The notes: a model not told the origin generated them from the letters alone. DNA of 42,957 bases from Thalassotalea sp. (GCA_022448425.1 JAKVCY010000196.1:1-42957); one strand, 5' to 3'; shown: positions 17,036 to 27,203, counted from the first letter of the stretch. Numbers and translations are program-made.

Positions 17036-17926
17036 TTATTGCAAATCTGTGTACTTAGCGACTTTATCCATCGTTTCTCGTGCTTTAGCGGTTAACAAGG
17101 GATTGGATAGCTCAAATGTTTGCCGCTCTTGAAGTCGTGCCCTAGCTAGAATTTCTGACGTTATTGGGTGTTGCTTGAAGAACGTCTCAAAGCGTCCAGA
17201 CTCATATGCTCTAGCAAGCCCCAAGGATAACCTGCGTTGCAGTAAGTCATTTTGTTTGTTCACGAAAAAGAACATGGGTGTGGGATACTTCAACAAAATA
17301 TTGGGTTCAACCATGAATTCATCACGCTGAGCAATCTCTACCCAAGGTTCATGCACCGCTCTTGGAAAATAATCTAGCCGCCCTTTCTCAAGCATATTTA
17401 AAAGCCCCATAGCTGAGCTTGGCATCACCTGATAGTCATTATGCGCTAATATTTTCGCATCAGGCCAACCCGTTCCTTGTCCGGCGACTAAGCCTTTCAA
17501 CTCAACTTCTGTCATCGATTGAGGAAAACGGTGCGCACTATCCTTATTGATAATGAATATGCAATAACCCATAAGCCCTTTCAGTAATGGCCAATATACC
17601 GCTTGTAGTTCTCGCTCTGTTTCGGCGGATGTCATTCGCCAAGTAACATCAATTAAATTGTTATCCGCAACCATTAGTGACGTGCGACCCTGAGGCATTT
17701 CGATTACCACGGGTTCAAGCGTATAGGCGCCAAACTCCGGCTTACTCTCTTCCAACGCTAGTTTCAATAAGTCAATGTAATAGGATTGCTTACTATCGGT
17801 AAACTCTAACGAGATATGATAACGAACCACCATAGTTTGATCGTCAGAGCATGGTTTACAGCTATTTAATATCTGTGCAGGCAATAAGAATTGACACGGT
17901 ATAAGGAATAAACCCAAGTAGCGCAT
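17036..17926 (-). CDS. Periplasmic solute-binding protein, transporter type 2 fold
   Basis: About 296 residues: a signal peptide (MRYLGLFLIPCQFLLPAQIL), then a two-lobed binding-protein sequence with SYYIDLLKLALEES, the DVTWRMTSAETERELQ segment, KGLMGYCIFIINKDSAHRF, and the hinge-like GLLNMLEKGRLDYFPRAVHEP. This resembles the SBP type 3 family that also appears as stand-alone sensors in Alteromonadales. No ABC permease or ATPase is adjacent, so the ligand and partner are unknown. I use the ATG at 17926; the frame continues to a TTG at 17950, but the peptide from 17926 is the better signal sequence. Confidence 0.75.
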   Translation of the reverse strand: MRYLGLFLIPCQFLLPAQILNSCKPCSDDQTMVVRYHISLEFTDSKQSYYIDLLKLALEESKPEFGAYTLEPVVIEMPQGRTSLMVADNNLIDVTWRMTSAETERELQAVYWPLLKGLMGYCIFIINKDSAHRFPQSMTEVELKGLVAGQGTGWPDAKILAHNDYQVMPSSAMGLLNMLEKGRLDYFPRAVHEPWVEIAQRDEFMVEPNILLKYPTPMFFFVNKQNDLLQRRLSLGLARAYESGRFETFFKQHPITSEILARARLQERQTFELSNPLLTAKARETMDKVAKYTDLQ

Positions 17927-17989
17927 AAGCAATACAATGTTGGTTATCAAATAAACTTAATACTGAGTATAGACAACCCGCTAAACACG

Positions 17990-18018
17990 TTCATTTGTGC
18001 AGCTAAATGTGCTATATT
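17990..18018 (+). promoter_or_regulatory. Candidate pyrB promoter
   Basis: TTCATT (17990-17995), 17 bp, TATATT (18013-18018). The -10 is good, the -35 weak. It lies about 85 bp before the pyrB start and just before a pyrimidine-rich leader. Confidence 0.45.
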
Positions 18019-18043
18019 CGCGCCGTCAATTTACCTGTCCTCT

Positions 18044-18062
18044 CTGTACAGTCCTAGTACAG
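18044..18062 (+). promoter_or_regulatory. Small inverted repeat in the pyrB leader
   Basis: CTGTAC (18044-18049), 7-nt loop, GTACAG (18057-18062), perfect but short. It follows a pyrimidine-rich tract (18034-18045). There is no long T-run after it, so it is not a standard attenuator. Confidence 0.35.
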
Positions 18063-18100
18063 TTTTGAGTGCAGAAAAGTCCGGAAAAGTGCGAAATATT

Positions 18101-19111
18101 ATGATGAACTTTCAAGGTAGTCACATTCTTTCAGTATCACAGTTCGACCGTGATGCTATCGCCAGAATATTAGACGTTTCAGCTCAAATGGCCCCTTATG
18201 CGGCTCGTCAAAAACGCTGCCACGTGCTAGATGGTGCTATTCTAAATAACCTATTTTTTGAACCAAGCACGCGTACTCGCGTTAGTTTTGGTACTGCGTT
18301 CAATTTACTCGGTGGTTTTGTCCGTGAAACCGTAGGTGAAGAAAACTCGTCTTTGAGTAAGGGCGAATCGCTTTATGATACTGCTCAAGTGATTAGCGGC
18401 TATTCGGATGTTATCGCTATGCGTCATCCTAAAATGCACTCGGTAGCTGAATTCGCAGAAGGCTCTAGCGTACCTGTCATCAATGGTGGTGACGGCGCCA
18501 ATGAACACCCAACACAAGCACTACTAGATTTATTTACGATCCAATCTGAAATGTCGCGCTTTGACAAAGGCCTAGACAATCTTGATATCGTATTAATGGG
18601 TGATTTAAAACATGGCCGCACAGTGCACTCGCTTTCCAAGCTTTTAAGCTTGTACAAGAACGTCAAAGTGACCATGGTATCGCCGAATGCGCTGCAAATG
18701 CCTGACAGCGTGTTATCAACGCTAGACAATGCAGGCCATCAAGTTGTCGTTACGGATAAAATCGCGGGAAGCTTAGCCTGTGATGTTATTTATCAAACAC
18801 GAATCCAGCAAGAACGTTTTGAAAGTAAAGAAGAGGCGGATCTTTATCGCGGTCACTTCAGCTTAAACAAACAGGTTTATCAGCAGTACTGTAAAAATCA
18901 CACGGTGATCATGCACCCACTGCCGCGAGATTCCCGCCCAGAAGCAAACGAACTTGATACGGATTTAAACGAATTAGAAAATTTAGCCATCTTTAGACAA
19001 GCCCAAAATGGCGTGTTAGTACGTATGGCATTATTTGCGCTAACACTTGGCGTAGAAAATTCATTAAAAGATTACGAAAGGCCAGTTAACTGGTACACCA
19101 ACAAAGGTTAA
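18101..19111 (+). CDS. pyrB: Aspartate carbamoyltransferase catalytic subunit
   Basis: About 336 residues with the ATCase signature in order: carbamoyl-phosphate motif [27 protein letters not shown], aspartate-domain motif [14 protein letters not shown], and [13 protein letters not shown]. It condenses carbamoyl phosphate and aspartate, the committed step of pyrimidine synthesis. No regulatory-chain gene (pyrI) follows; hemL does after 10 bp. I use the first ATG of an ATGATG pair at 18101. The frame also runs back to a TTG at 18065, but neither has a strong ribosome site. Confidence 0.93.
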   Translation: MMNFQGSHILSVSQFDRDAIARILDVSAQMAPYAARQKRCHVLDGAILNNLFFEPSTRTRVSFGTAFNLLGGFVRETVGEENSSLSKGESLYDTAQVISGYSDVIAMRHPKMHSVAEFAEGSSVPVINGGDGANEHPTQALLDLFTIQSEMSRFDKGLDNLDIVLMGDLKHGRTVHSLSKLLSLYKNVKVTMVSPNALQMPDSVLSTLDNAGHQVVVTDKIAGSLACDVIYQTRIQQERFESKEEADLYRGHFSLNKQVYQQYCKNHTVIMHPLPRDSRPEANELDTDLNELENLAIFRQAQNGVLVRMALFALTLGVENSLKDYERPVNWYTNKG

Positions 19112-19121
19112 ACAAATCGCT

Positions 19122-20402
19122 ATGCAAAAGTCAGAACAACTATTTGAACAAGCAAAAACCATTATTCCTGGCGGTGTAAACTCGCCAGTGAGAGCGTTTA
19201 ATGGTGTCGGTGGTACGCCATGCTTTATTGAACGCGCTGAAGGCGCTTACATTTATGACGCCGACGATAAGCGATATATAGATTACATTGGTTCGTGGGG
19301 ACCTATGATTTTGGGTCACAACCACCCATCCATAAAGCAAGCCGTATTAACAGCTGTTGAAAAAGGCTTAAGCTTTGGTGCACCGACGGCAATCGAAATT
19401 ACTATGGCTGAGAAAGTACGTGAGCTCGTGCCTTCAATGGAAAGCCTGCGCATGGTGAGTTCTGGTACAGAAGCCACGATGAGCGCCATTCGTCTAGCTC
19501 GCGGTTATACTGGCCGTGACAAAATCTTAAAGTTCGAAGGTTGTTACCATGGTCACGCTGACTCGCTTTTAGTGAAAGCTGGTTCAGGTGCCTTAACCAT
19601 GGGCGTACCTAACTCTCCGGGTATTCCAGAAGATTTCGCACAACACACATTAACAGTAAGCTTTAACAATCTAAACGAAGTTAAGCAGGTTTTTGCCGAA
19701 ATTGGCGATCAAATCGCATGTATTATCGTCGAGCCTGTTGCAGGTAACATGAACTGTATCCCACCAGTTGAAGGATTCCTTGAAGGCTTACGCGACGTGT
19801 GTGACCAATACGGTAGCGTGCTTATTTTCGATGAGGTAATGACAGGCTTCCGCGTAGCACTAGGCGGTGCTCAAGCACATTACGGTATCAAACCAGACTT
19901 AACGACATTGGGTAAAGTTATCGGTGGCGGTATGCCAGTAGGTGCTTTTGGTGGCAAGCAAGAAATTATGGATTACATTGCGCCAGTGGGTCCGGTTTAC
20001 CAAGCAGGCACATTGTCAGGTAACCCAATTGCAATGGCCGCTGGTTTAGCCTCTCTTAACGAGTTAAGCCAAGGCGAAAAACACAAGTTACTTTCAAAGA
20101 ATACTGAGAAAATTGCTAAGGGCTTTAAAGCCGCAGCGGAAAAGCACGGTATCGAGCTTTCGATTAACTATGTTGGCGCTATGTTCGGTTTCTTCTTTAC
20201 AAGCGAAGAGACGGTAACAACTTACGCACAAACAACCGCATGTGACGGCGAAAAGTTTAAACGCTTCTTCCACATGATGTTAGATGAAGGCGTTTATTTA
20301 GCACCATCTGCATTTGAAGCTAGCTTCCTATCAACGGCGCACACTGACGAAGACATCGAAGCAACTATTGCAGCTGCTGACCGTTGTTTCGCAAAGCTTT
20401 AA
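19122..20402 (+). CDS. hemL: Glutamate-1-semialdehyde 2,1-aminomutase
   Basis: A 426-residue class III PLP aminotransferase-fold enzyme of usual length. Visible motifs: N-terminal [11 protein letters not shown], the PLP phosphate-binding [42 protein letters not shown] and [18 protein letters not shown] with the Schiff-base lysine K265. It turns glutamate-1-semialdehyde into 5-aminolevulinate in the C5 tetrapyrrole pathway. It lies 10 bp behind pyrB, so the two may share a transcript although the pathways differ. Confidence 0.97.
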   Translation: MQKSEQLFEQAKTIIPGGVNSPVRAFNGVGGTPCFIERAEGAYIYDADDKRYIDYIGSWGPMILGHNHPSIKQAVLTAVEKGLSFGAPTAIEITMAEKVRELVPSMESLRMVSSGTEATMSAIRLARGYTGRDKILKFEGCYHGHADSLLVKAGSGALTMGVPNSPGIPEDFAQHTLTVSFNNLNEVKQVFAEIGDQIACIIVEPVAGNMNCIPPVEGFLEGLRDVCDQYGSVLIFDEVMTGFRVALGGAQAHYGIKPDLTTLGKVIGGGMPVGAFGGKQEIMDYIAPVGPVYQAGTLSGNPIAMAAGLASLNELSQGEKHKLLSKNTEKIAKGFKAAAEKHGIELSINYVGAMFGFFFTSEETVTTYAQTTACDGEKFKRFFHMMLDEGVYLAPSAFEASFLSTAHTDEDIEATIAAADRCFAKL

Positions 20403-20432
20403 GCAAAGTATTAAGCTAAGCACCACTTATTG

Positions 20433-20470
20433 AAAAAAGCCCGAATAGTGCAAACTGTTCGGGCTTTTTT
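20433..20470. terminator. Bidirectional terminator between hemL and mrcB
   Basis: A perfect stem AAAAAAGCCCGAA (20433-20445) with TTCGGGCTTTTTT (20458-20470) and a 12-nt loop. Both genes converge on it. Confidence 0.93.
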
Positions 20471-20516
20471 ATGTCACGTTATTAAAAGCCATTGATTGGT
20501 GGCTATTTATTAGAAG

Positions 20517-22904
20517 TTAATCGCTGCCAAATAATTTCTGCCACCACGAGCGCTTGTCCTCTAGTTCTTCCATACAATCAGAGTAACTGAGCCCATCACT
20601 CACCGCAGGATAGTAAACAACGCCCTTACAATTTCCTTGAACCGCATTGCCAGTTGAACGTTCGAACTTTACCTCTGCAATAGCTTCTGGCGCTGTCAGT
20701 TGTAAGCTGCTCACGCCAATGTGCTTCATATAATTCGCAAATAGCACTAACGCACCGCTGCTACCTGTAAGCTTCATAGGTTTATTGTCATCATGACCTA
20801 TCCAAGTTGTAACAAGGTGCTGATCATCATACCCAACAAACCAGCTATCGCGTTGATCATTCGTTGTACCTGTTTTCCCAGCGAGCGTGCTGCCAGGAAG
20901 TCGCCATGTTAGTGATTTTGCCGTGCCCACTTCTGTTACGTGCTGCAATGCAAAGTTCAATAGATAGGCAGTATTAGTAGATATTCGCTGTTCTAGCTGA
21001 TCCCGATACCGCCAAAGTGTTTCACCACGATGAGAGATAATTTCTTTAACCGTATGTACCGATTGATAATACCCTTGTTTGGCAATAGGCAAATAAAGCT
21101 GATTGATCTCGAATGGCGACATATTAATTGCACCAAGCAACATAGACGGACGCTCAGTGAGTGGCTCTTGATAACCCAGCATATTTACAACGTCACTCAA
21201 GGTCGTAAGTCCCAGCATCATACCCAAGTTAACTGTTGGAATATTTAATGAATGTACTAAGCCATCTGCTAACGAAACCTGATCTCTGAATTTTCCGTCA
21301 TAGTTCTTGGGGCGCCAAACTTCGCCATTGTCACCTATTATCGCAAGTGCTTTGTCTTCAATAACTGTTGCTAGGTTAAATCGTTGATATTGCTCTAACG
21401 CCGGCAAGTACACCGCAGGTTTGATCAAGGAGCCAATTGGACGTTTTGCGCTTAAGGCGCGGTTAAATCCTTGATTATTCGCGACTCTATCGCCCAACAA
21501 GGCTCTAAGCTCACCAGTTTTGTGATGGGTAACCAACACCGCAGCTTGCAAGTCTGACTGTTGGTGCTTGTTTTCTAATGATGTCAGTGTTTGTTCTGCA
21601 ACTTCCTCTAACGCTAGTTGAGAAAGTACAGAGAACCCAGTTAAGACTTTGATACCCGAATTTTGAGCAACCCCAGATAAAATATCTGGAAGCTCACGCC
21701 TAACCTGTTTCAAATAGTGATAGTTGCCATGTTTAGCTAAACGTCGAGTAGCCCTAATCGCTAAGTTAGAATCAACCGCCGATTGGTAGTCTTCCGCGCT
21801 GATTAGTCGGTGTTCTACCATCAGTTTCAGCACAAGATCTCTGCGCTTTTTCGCTCGTTCTGGTCGTCGCCAAGGGTCGTAGTAGCTTGGCCCTTTGATT
21901 ATTCCTACCAACAACGCCATTTGAGCAGGTGTAAGCTGTTGAATAGACTTTCCAAAGTAGAATTCAGCGGCTAATCCAAAGCCATACACACCATTGGCAT
22001 AGTGCTGACCTAAATACACCTCATTGACATAAGCCTCGAGCAATTGGTCTTTGCTGTATCTGGCTTCTAGCAAGAGAGACATAATGGCTTCATTGAACTT
22101 TCTCACCAAGGTTTTATCGCGAGTTAAGTACATATTCTTAACCAATTGCTGTGTTAAGGTGCTGCCCCCTTGAACAGTTCGGCCTGCAGCAATATTTTGG
22201 TAAAGCGCTCGAGCAATACCCAATGGCGAGACGCCATGGTGAAAATAAAAATCTCTATCTTCAACCAACAATAAGGTATCGAGCAGAGACTCAGGCACTT
22301 CTTCCAATCCGACAAGGACGCGATCCTCTTTGTCGTCAGACACCATTCGCGCCACTAAATGCGGTTCAAGTTGAATACGTTTTACTGGCGCCCCATTTTT
22401 GTAAAGCTTGGAAACTCTTCCATCGGTAATATCAATGGTTAACTTACTAGCGTCTAGGGTTAAGTTACCAAGTTCAAATGCACGCCTAGAAATAATAATA
22501 CGCTTACTCGATTGCGCGAACTGACCTGCTCGCCAAACCTTGTTAACGCGTTGATAGCCAGCACGTTTTAATACTTCAGCTAACTGTTGAGTGGAGAGCG
22601 GCCGACCTTGAGAAATAATCTCTGCATGACTGTAAATTTGCACCGGCACTTGCCAACGCTGCCCCTCAAACTTGTCTTGAACTTTGGCATCTAGATAAAT
22701 GACATACAGTGCCAATGCCCCTAAAACTACCAACGACAATTTTAGGCAAGTGATGAAAAACCTTTTCGTCCAACTCGCCTTTTCCGGAGCATTAGGTGCC
22801 AACTCTTGTTGCTTCGGTGTCGCAGTTTTTTTTCTAGTTGATTTGGTGGTCGGTTTAGCACTTGATTTAGTACTTTTTGACTTGTTGTTTGGCGGTGTCG
22901 TCAT
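20517..22904 (-). CDS. mrcB: Penicillin-binding protein 1B (bifunctional glycosyltransferase/transpeptidase)
   Basis: 795 residues. A Lys/Thr/Ser-rich cytoplasmic tail (1-47), one TM helix (about 48-70), a UB2H-like domain (about 80-190), the GT51 glycosyltransferase domain with LLLVEDRDFYFHHG (catalytic E215) and QGGSTLTQQLVKN, and a transpeptidase domain with S492-x-x-K495 (GSLIKPA), S552-L-N, and K677-T-G-T. The UB2H-type N-terminal region fits PBP1b (activated by LpoB) rather than PBP1a. It polymerises and cross-links peptidoglycan in the periplasm. All catalytic residues are present. Confidence 0.95.
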   Translation of the reverse strand: MTTPPNNKSKSTKSSAKPTTKSTRKKTATPKQQELAPNAPEKASWTKRFFITCLKLSLVVLGALALYVIYLDAKVQDKFEGQRWQVPVQIYSHAEIISQGRPLSTQQLAEVLKRAGYQRVNKVWRAGQFAQSSKRIIISRRAFELGNLTLDASKLTIDITDGRVSKLYKNGAPVKRIQLEPHLVARMVSDDKEDRVLVGLEEVPESLLDTLLLVEDRDFYFHHGVSPLGIARALYQNIAAGRTVQGGSTLTQQLVKNMYLTRDKTLVRKFNEAIMSLLLEARYSKDQLLEAYVNEVYLGQHYANGVYGFGLAAEFYFGKSIQQLTPAQMALLVGIIKGPSYYDPWRRPERAKKRRDLVLKLMVEHRLISAEDYQSAVDSNLAIRATRRLAKHGNYHYLKQVRRELPDILSGVAQNSGIKVLTGFSVLSQLALEEVAEQTLTSLENKHQQSDLQAAVLVTHHKTGELRALLGDRVANNQGFNRALSAKRPIGSLIKPAVYLPALEQYQRFNLATVIEDKALAIIGDNGEVWRPKNYDGKFRDQVSLADGLVHSLNIPTVNLGMMLGLTTLSDVVNMLGYQEPLTERPSMLLGAINMSPFEINQLYLPIAKQGYYQSVHTVKEIISHRGETLWRYRDQLEQRISTNTAYLLNFALQHVTEVGTAKSLTWRLPGSTLAGKTGTTNDQRDSWFVGYDDQHLVTTWIGHDDNKPMKLTGSSGALVLFANYMKHIGVSSLQLTAPEAIAEVKFERSTGNAVQGNCKGVVYYPAVSDGLSYSDCMEELEDKRSWWQKLFGSD

Positions 22905-22921
22905 AATTTAACGTGGCTAAA

Positions 22922-22953
22922 AAAACAAAAGCCGATTAGTCGGCTTTTGTTTT
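22922..22953 (-). terminator. Perfect hairpin terminator holding a stop codon in its loop
   Basis: AAAACAAAAGCCGA (22922-22935) and TCGGCTTTTGTTTT (22940-22953) pair over 14 bp with the 4-nt loop TTAG. The TAA stop of the CNNM gene (22938-22936, minus) lies in that loop, so the last codons of the gene form the stem. Confidence 0.9.
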
Positions 22954-23991
22954 ATCTTTCGCAAATTTAGCTTTAATTCGATGTCGATAATTGGCTTTTG
23001 CCAACTTCTGCATATCTTCAACTTGGTCACTTTCATCAACGATTTCACGACCTAAGAAGGTTTCAATGCAATCTTCTAGGGTAACGATACCAGCCGTTTG
23101 ACCAAACTGATCTTCAACCAAAAAGATATGTTCATGACGTTTAATAAAGACATCAAGTAAGTTAAGTACAGGGAAACTCTCCGACACATGATAGATAGTC
23201 GAAGCGATTTCTTTCACGGGAATATCACCCATGCCCTGTCGCTCGCTTTCATAAAGATGAGCTTTTAGCACCACACCACTAATCGCATCAATTGAATCTT
23301 TATAAACTGGAATACGGGTAAAGTTAGCCGTTTTTTCAAGGCTAAGTGCTTCAGAGACCGTCATTTCTTCAGAAATCGCGTGCACTACAGTACGAGGTGT
23401 AAGAATGTCGACGGTTTTTGCGTCGCGTAGCTGTAAGATATTTTCGACGAGCTGATTTTCTTGACCGACAAGAGCACCATCTTTGTGGCTCAAGGCCGCA
23501 AGTGCCAGTACTTCTTCACGGCTGATAACTTCATTTTTACCACTGCTGAACAGGCGAGTTAGGCCTGCTGACACCCAAACCAATGGATAAACCAAGCGCA
23601 CTAAGAAGCCAATAACATAAGCCGACGGTATGGCTAATTTACGCCAGAATGTTGCACCTAGGGTTTTTGGAATAATTTCTGAGAAGTACAGAATTGCAAG
23701 TGTCAGTAGAAACGCGATTAACGTTTCTTTTTGCTCGCCAAAAACTCTAATTGCTTGTGCACCAACGCCTGCCGCACCCATGGTGTGAGCGAAGGTGTTA
23801 AGAATTAGAATGCTAGAAATAGATTGGTCGAGGTTTTCTTTAACATCGGAAAGGACTTTACCACCTCTGGGCTTGTCTTTTTTCGCTTGTGCTACATAAC
23901 TTGGTGTCACAGACAAAAGGACCGCTTCCAAGATAGAACAAAGAAAAGAAACTCCAATAGCCACAGCTAAGTAGATTATCAGTAGCGTCAT
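22936..23991 (-). CDS. CNNM/CorC-family membrane protein with DUF21 and CBS pair
   Basis: 351 residues. An N-terminal DUF21 (CNNM) membrane domain with hydrophobic helices at about 1-25, 55-80, 85-110 and 120-145, then two CBS domains (about 185-310: VDILTPRTVVHAISEEMTVS, FTRIPVYKD, EHIFLVEDQFGQTAGIVTLED). It ends in a short Lys-rich tail and lacks the C-terminal CorC_HlyC transporter-associated domain of longer members. Related proteins are implicated in Mg2+/Co2+ transport; the substrate here is not shown. It lies upstream of mrcB on the same strand but is closed by its own terminator. Confidence 0.88.
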   Translation of the reverse strand: MTLLIIYLAVAIGVSFLCSILEAVLLSVTPSYVAQAKKDKPRGGKVLSDVKENLDQSISSILILNTFAHTMGAAGVGAQAIRVFGEQKETLIAFLLTLAILYFSEIIPKTLGATFWRKLAIPSAYVIGFLVRLVYPLVWVSAGLTRLFSSGKNEVISREEVLALAALSHKDGALVGQENQLVENILQLRDAKTVDILTPRTVVHAISEEMTVSEALSLEKTANFTRIPVYKDSIDAISGVVLKAHLYESERQGMGDIPVKEIASTIYHVSESFPVLNLLDVFIKRHEHIFLVEDQFGQTAGIVTLEDCIETFLGREIVDESDQVEDMQKLAKANYRHRIKAKFAKDKTKAD

Positions 23992-24213
23992 TAATTCAAT
24001 TAATACGTTAATATTTCGGCATTACAATATACCGAATCAGGAATTTTATTGGTAGCTTTATATGAGAATAAAGCAACTGATTGCTATGATAGTCGCCATT
24101 TAAGACATCTATAAAAAAGTCCGTTAAAACAATTATTTTCAGCAATCAATTAGCTTATTCCGCTAACGCTTCCTAATTAACAACGTTACCAAAAGTGGCA
24201 TGTTTCAAATGCT

Positions 24214-26775
24214 CTACGTTGTCCCCAACGACAAGTGCTGAGTCATGTCTTTAGCAGGCATAGGTTTAGCGAAGAAATAACCTTGGCCAAAGTTACAGCC
24301 CATAGCAGAAAGCAGATCTGCTTCCTCAAGATGCTCAACACCCTCACCGACAGTTGCCATTTTAAAGTTCGTGGCCAAGTCGACGACCGTTTTAATGATC
24401 GCACGGTTACTCGCTTTTTTATGAGCATCGGTGATGAAAGTACGATCTATTTTAAGCACATCCAAAGGCAAACGATGGAGGTAACTTAAACTTGAATAAC
24501 CCGTACCAAAGTCATCCAACAATATTTTCACGCCTAGCTGCCGTAACGCTTTCATATTAGCTAATACCACATCGTTTTCTTCGAGTAGTACACGTTCTGT
24601 TAGTTCAACTCTAAGTTGCGTTGGCAGCACTTGTTCTTCCGCGAGTATCTTAGCAATATCATCGCATAGCGTTGGATTGTAGAAGTGATTACCAAACAAG
24701 TTACAGCTAACGTAGGCCTTATCATTTAATCCTTGCTCGAGCCATTTTTTTAGTTGTCGACACGACTTTCGCAGTATCTGTAAATCGATATCCACGACTA
24801 AGCCCGTTTCTTCGGCTATCGGAATAAAGCGATTAGGCATAACCAAACCACGTTCGGCACTGTGCCAACGTGCTAATGCTTCAAAGCCAACAATATCCTT
24901 GGTTTTAAGCTTAACAATTGGTTGGAAATAAGGTTCAAACTCTTCAGCACTAATCGCTTCGCGAAGTGCAGCTTCCATTGACAACTCTTCTTGAATTTTT
25001 TGATGCATACTGGCATCAAATTCTTCGTAGCGCCCCTTACCGCTGTCTTTGGCGTGATACATTGCTGTATCAGCATCGCGTAGCATAGTTTCTGCTGATT
25101 GATAGCGATGTTCGCTGAACAAGATACCGATACTTGTACCAATAAAGACGGGCTGGTTACTGATAGTAAAAGGTTGGGCTAAACTATTCGTTATGCGTTG
25201 AGCAATTTCATAAACCTCAGCCTTTTGCTCTATATCTTCAATCAGAATAACAAATTCATCACCACCTAAACGCGCGACAGTGTCATTCGCCCGAACGATG
25301 TGTTTTAGCTCTTTAGAAACAATTTTTAGCAACGTATCGCCAGCGTGATGACCAAGGCTATCATTAACCATTTTGAAGCGATCAAGATCCAAGAAGAGTA
25401 CAGCAAACTTATATTCTTCTCGCCGACGCTGATAGGCTATCGCATGATCAAGCAAGTCAAGGAAAACAATGCGATTGGGAAGCCCCGTCAACGCATCATG
25501 AGACGCACTATGCTTTAACATTTGTTCCGCCTGCTTACGCTGACGAATTTCATCCTCTAACGCTTCGGTACGCAGTTTCACTTGTTGTTCCAGCATTTCG
25601 TGGGAACGGCGCACGTATTCAGCGTTTTCTCGGCGTTTAATAGCCGTTGTTACGTGATGGGAGACAAAGTTAAGTAGCTCCGCATCGTGGTCATTGTAAC
25701 CAAGACCTTTCTCGTAACTTTGTATTGCCAATACACCAATGACATCGCCATCGTTAATCAGCGGTACACCAAGCCAAGATTGGGTTTCCTCTTGTGGCTT
25801 CCGGGTTTCTCCCCTTTCGTATAGCTCGTACATTTTGTCATGATTAATCAAACAGGTTTTAGCGCTGCGAACAACGTATGCGGTATAAGAATCTGACGAC
25901 TTCTGCGGCATAAAGTCTTCAGCCGCATTTTTAGAGTTTTGGTCAACGTAATACACAAAATCGATGGTATCGCTATCGTTGTCATACTTAGCTATAAAGA
26001 AGTTTTCAGCATTAATAAGCTGACCAATAATGTTGTGAACCTGGGCGTAAAAGCGGTCAATCTCTAGGTCAGTGCGGTTGGTAAGCTCCGAGATCCGATA
26101 TAAAGACTCTTGCAGTAACTCAGCTTTCTCTCGTTCACGAATTTGTTCCATCAACTCTGTCGTTCGAGAAGCAACAGCTTTTTGAAGCTGTTCGTGGTCT
26201 TGTAAACGTATGAGTGCAGAAATGATATGTTGCGCAGCGTAGGTAAGAAGTTCTTTGTCTTGGTCGGAGTAACGAGTCGATTCACTATAGCTTTGTACAG
26301 CCATCACACCTATAACATAAGCGTCATGTAAAAGCGGTACACCAAGCCAGTCCATGCCGGTAGTCCCCATGTAGTTGAGCACTCCGTTTTTAACCATACG
26401 ATCGATTTCAGTAGGCATTGCTAAAAACGCTTTTCCTGTTTCGATAACATAACTGGTTAATGACCCCTTGAAGCTAGCATAAGGAATATCTCCTTCTGGC
26501 GTGTCATCTTCTTCATCTACGTGATAAACAAACTTTAGCGTGTCTAGCGTACGATCGAACATCACGATGTAAAAGTTCTCCGCGGTCATTAGCGATTTAA
26601 TGACGAGGTGAACTTGGTGATAGAAACTGCTCAATTCATCACAATCTTGTGATAATTGATTCAGTTTAAAGAGCGCTGTATGTCGATGCTCTAATTTTTG
26701 ATGAGCTAGCTTGAGCAGCGCTAGCTCATTGGCAACCCTGTTTTGATTATTATTGTTATCAGAAGTCTTCATCAT
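24214..26775 (-). CDS. GAF-GAF-GGDEF-EAL c-di-GMP turnover protein
   Basis: 853 residues, no TM segments. Two similar GAF domains (about 50-190 and 235-380; both contain AENFxI, xFVYxVD, WLGVPL and VIGVxAxQSY, so they look like an internal duplication), each followed by a coiled-coil linker. The GGDEF domain (about 422-585) has GGDEF at 504-508 and an intact I-site RAND at 495-498. The EAL domain (about 600-850) has FEALARW (E632-A-L) and the DDFGTGYSSL loop (D754, D755). Both active sites look complete, so it may be bifunctional. A lipoprotein gene lies 51 bp upstream on the same strand. Confidence 0.93.
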   Translation of the reverse strand: MMKTSDNNNNQNRVANELALLKLAHQKLEHRHTALFKLNQLSQDCDELSSFYHQVHLVIKSLMTAENFYIVMFDRTLDTLKFVYHVDEEDDTPEGDIPYASFKGSLTSYVIETGKAFLAMPTEIDRMVKNGVLNYMGTTGMDWLGVPLLHDAYVIGVMAVQSYSESTRYSDQDKELLTYAAQHIISALIRLQDHEQLQKAVASRTTELMEQIREREKAELLQESLYRISELTNRTDLEIDRFYAQVHNIIGQLINAENFFIAKYDNDSDTIDFVYYVDQNSKNAAEDFMPQKSSDSYTAYVVRSAKTCLINHDKMYELYERGETRKPQEETQSWLGVPLINDGDVIGVLAIQSYEKGLGYNDHDAELLNFVSHHVTTAIKRRENAEYVRRSHEMLEQQVKLRTEALEDEIRQRKQAEQMLKHSASHDALTGLPNRIVFLDLLDHAIAYQRRREEYKFAVLFLDLDRFKMVNDSLGHHAGDTLLKIVSKELKHIVRANDTVARLGGDEFVILIEDIEQKAEVYEIAQRITNSLAQPFTISNQPVFIGTSIGILFSEHRYQSAETMLRDADTAMYHAKDSGKGRYEEFDASMHQKIQEELSMEAALREAISAEEFEPYFQPIVKLKTKDIVGFEALARWHSAERGLVMPNRFIPIAEETGLVVDIDLQILRKSCRQLKKWLEQGLNDKAYVSCNLFGNHFYNPTLCDDIAKILAEEQVLPTQLRVELTERVLLEENDVVLANMKALRQLGVKILLDDFGTGYSSLSYLHRLPLDVLKIDRTFITDAHKKASNRAIIKTVVDLATNFKMATVGEGVEHLEEADLLSAMGCNFGQGYFFAKPMPAKDMTQHLSLGTT

Positions 26776-26826
26776 TTTACCGCTTTTATTGACTTGGGCT
26801 TTGTAACACTCTAGCTGGCTGCTCGT

Positions 26827-27144
26827 TTATTGGTTCTCTTTTTCTTCTTTGAACTCTTTGACCGCCTGATCAATTTGCTCTTTATTTCCACAAACTGCAA
26901 ATTGTTTGTCATCGCGATAATAGCGAATATTGACACAATCGGCTTCGTATCGACGCTCTAGCTCAGTACGAATAATCGGCTTGTCTTTAGCCTGCACTAT
27001 TTGGCGCTGTAAAACTTGGCACTGCTGAATTTGTTCAGCGGCTAAGGTCACATCCTCACAAGGGTTTTCATTTAACGCACAACCAGCCAATGATGCTGTA
27101 ATTAACCCTGTCGATAATACCTTTACAAGTGATGATAGACGCAT
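26827..27144 (-). CDS. Small Cys-containing lipoprotein, hypothetical
   Basis: 105 residues with a signal peptide ending in ASLAGC, a lipobox with the acylated Cys at 22. The mature part has four more cysteines (NPCEDV, IQQCQVL, EADCVNI, FAVCGNK), suggesting two disulfides, and a charged tail. Family not recognised. It is likely co-transcribed with the GGDEF-EAL gene 51 bp downstream, which hints at a periplasmic partner but proves nothing. Confidence 0.75.
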   Translation of the reverse strand: MRLSSLVKVLSTGLITASLAGCALNENPCEDVTLAAEQIQQCQVLQRQIVQAKDKPIIRTELERRYEADCVNIRYYRDDKQFAVCGNKEQIDQAVKEFKEEKENQ

Positions 27145-27203
27145 ATTTATTATAGTCTCTTTGATTTAGATTAATATTTTAGTAAGCGTACAAGATTAAA
27201 AGC

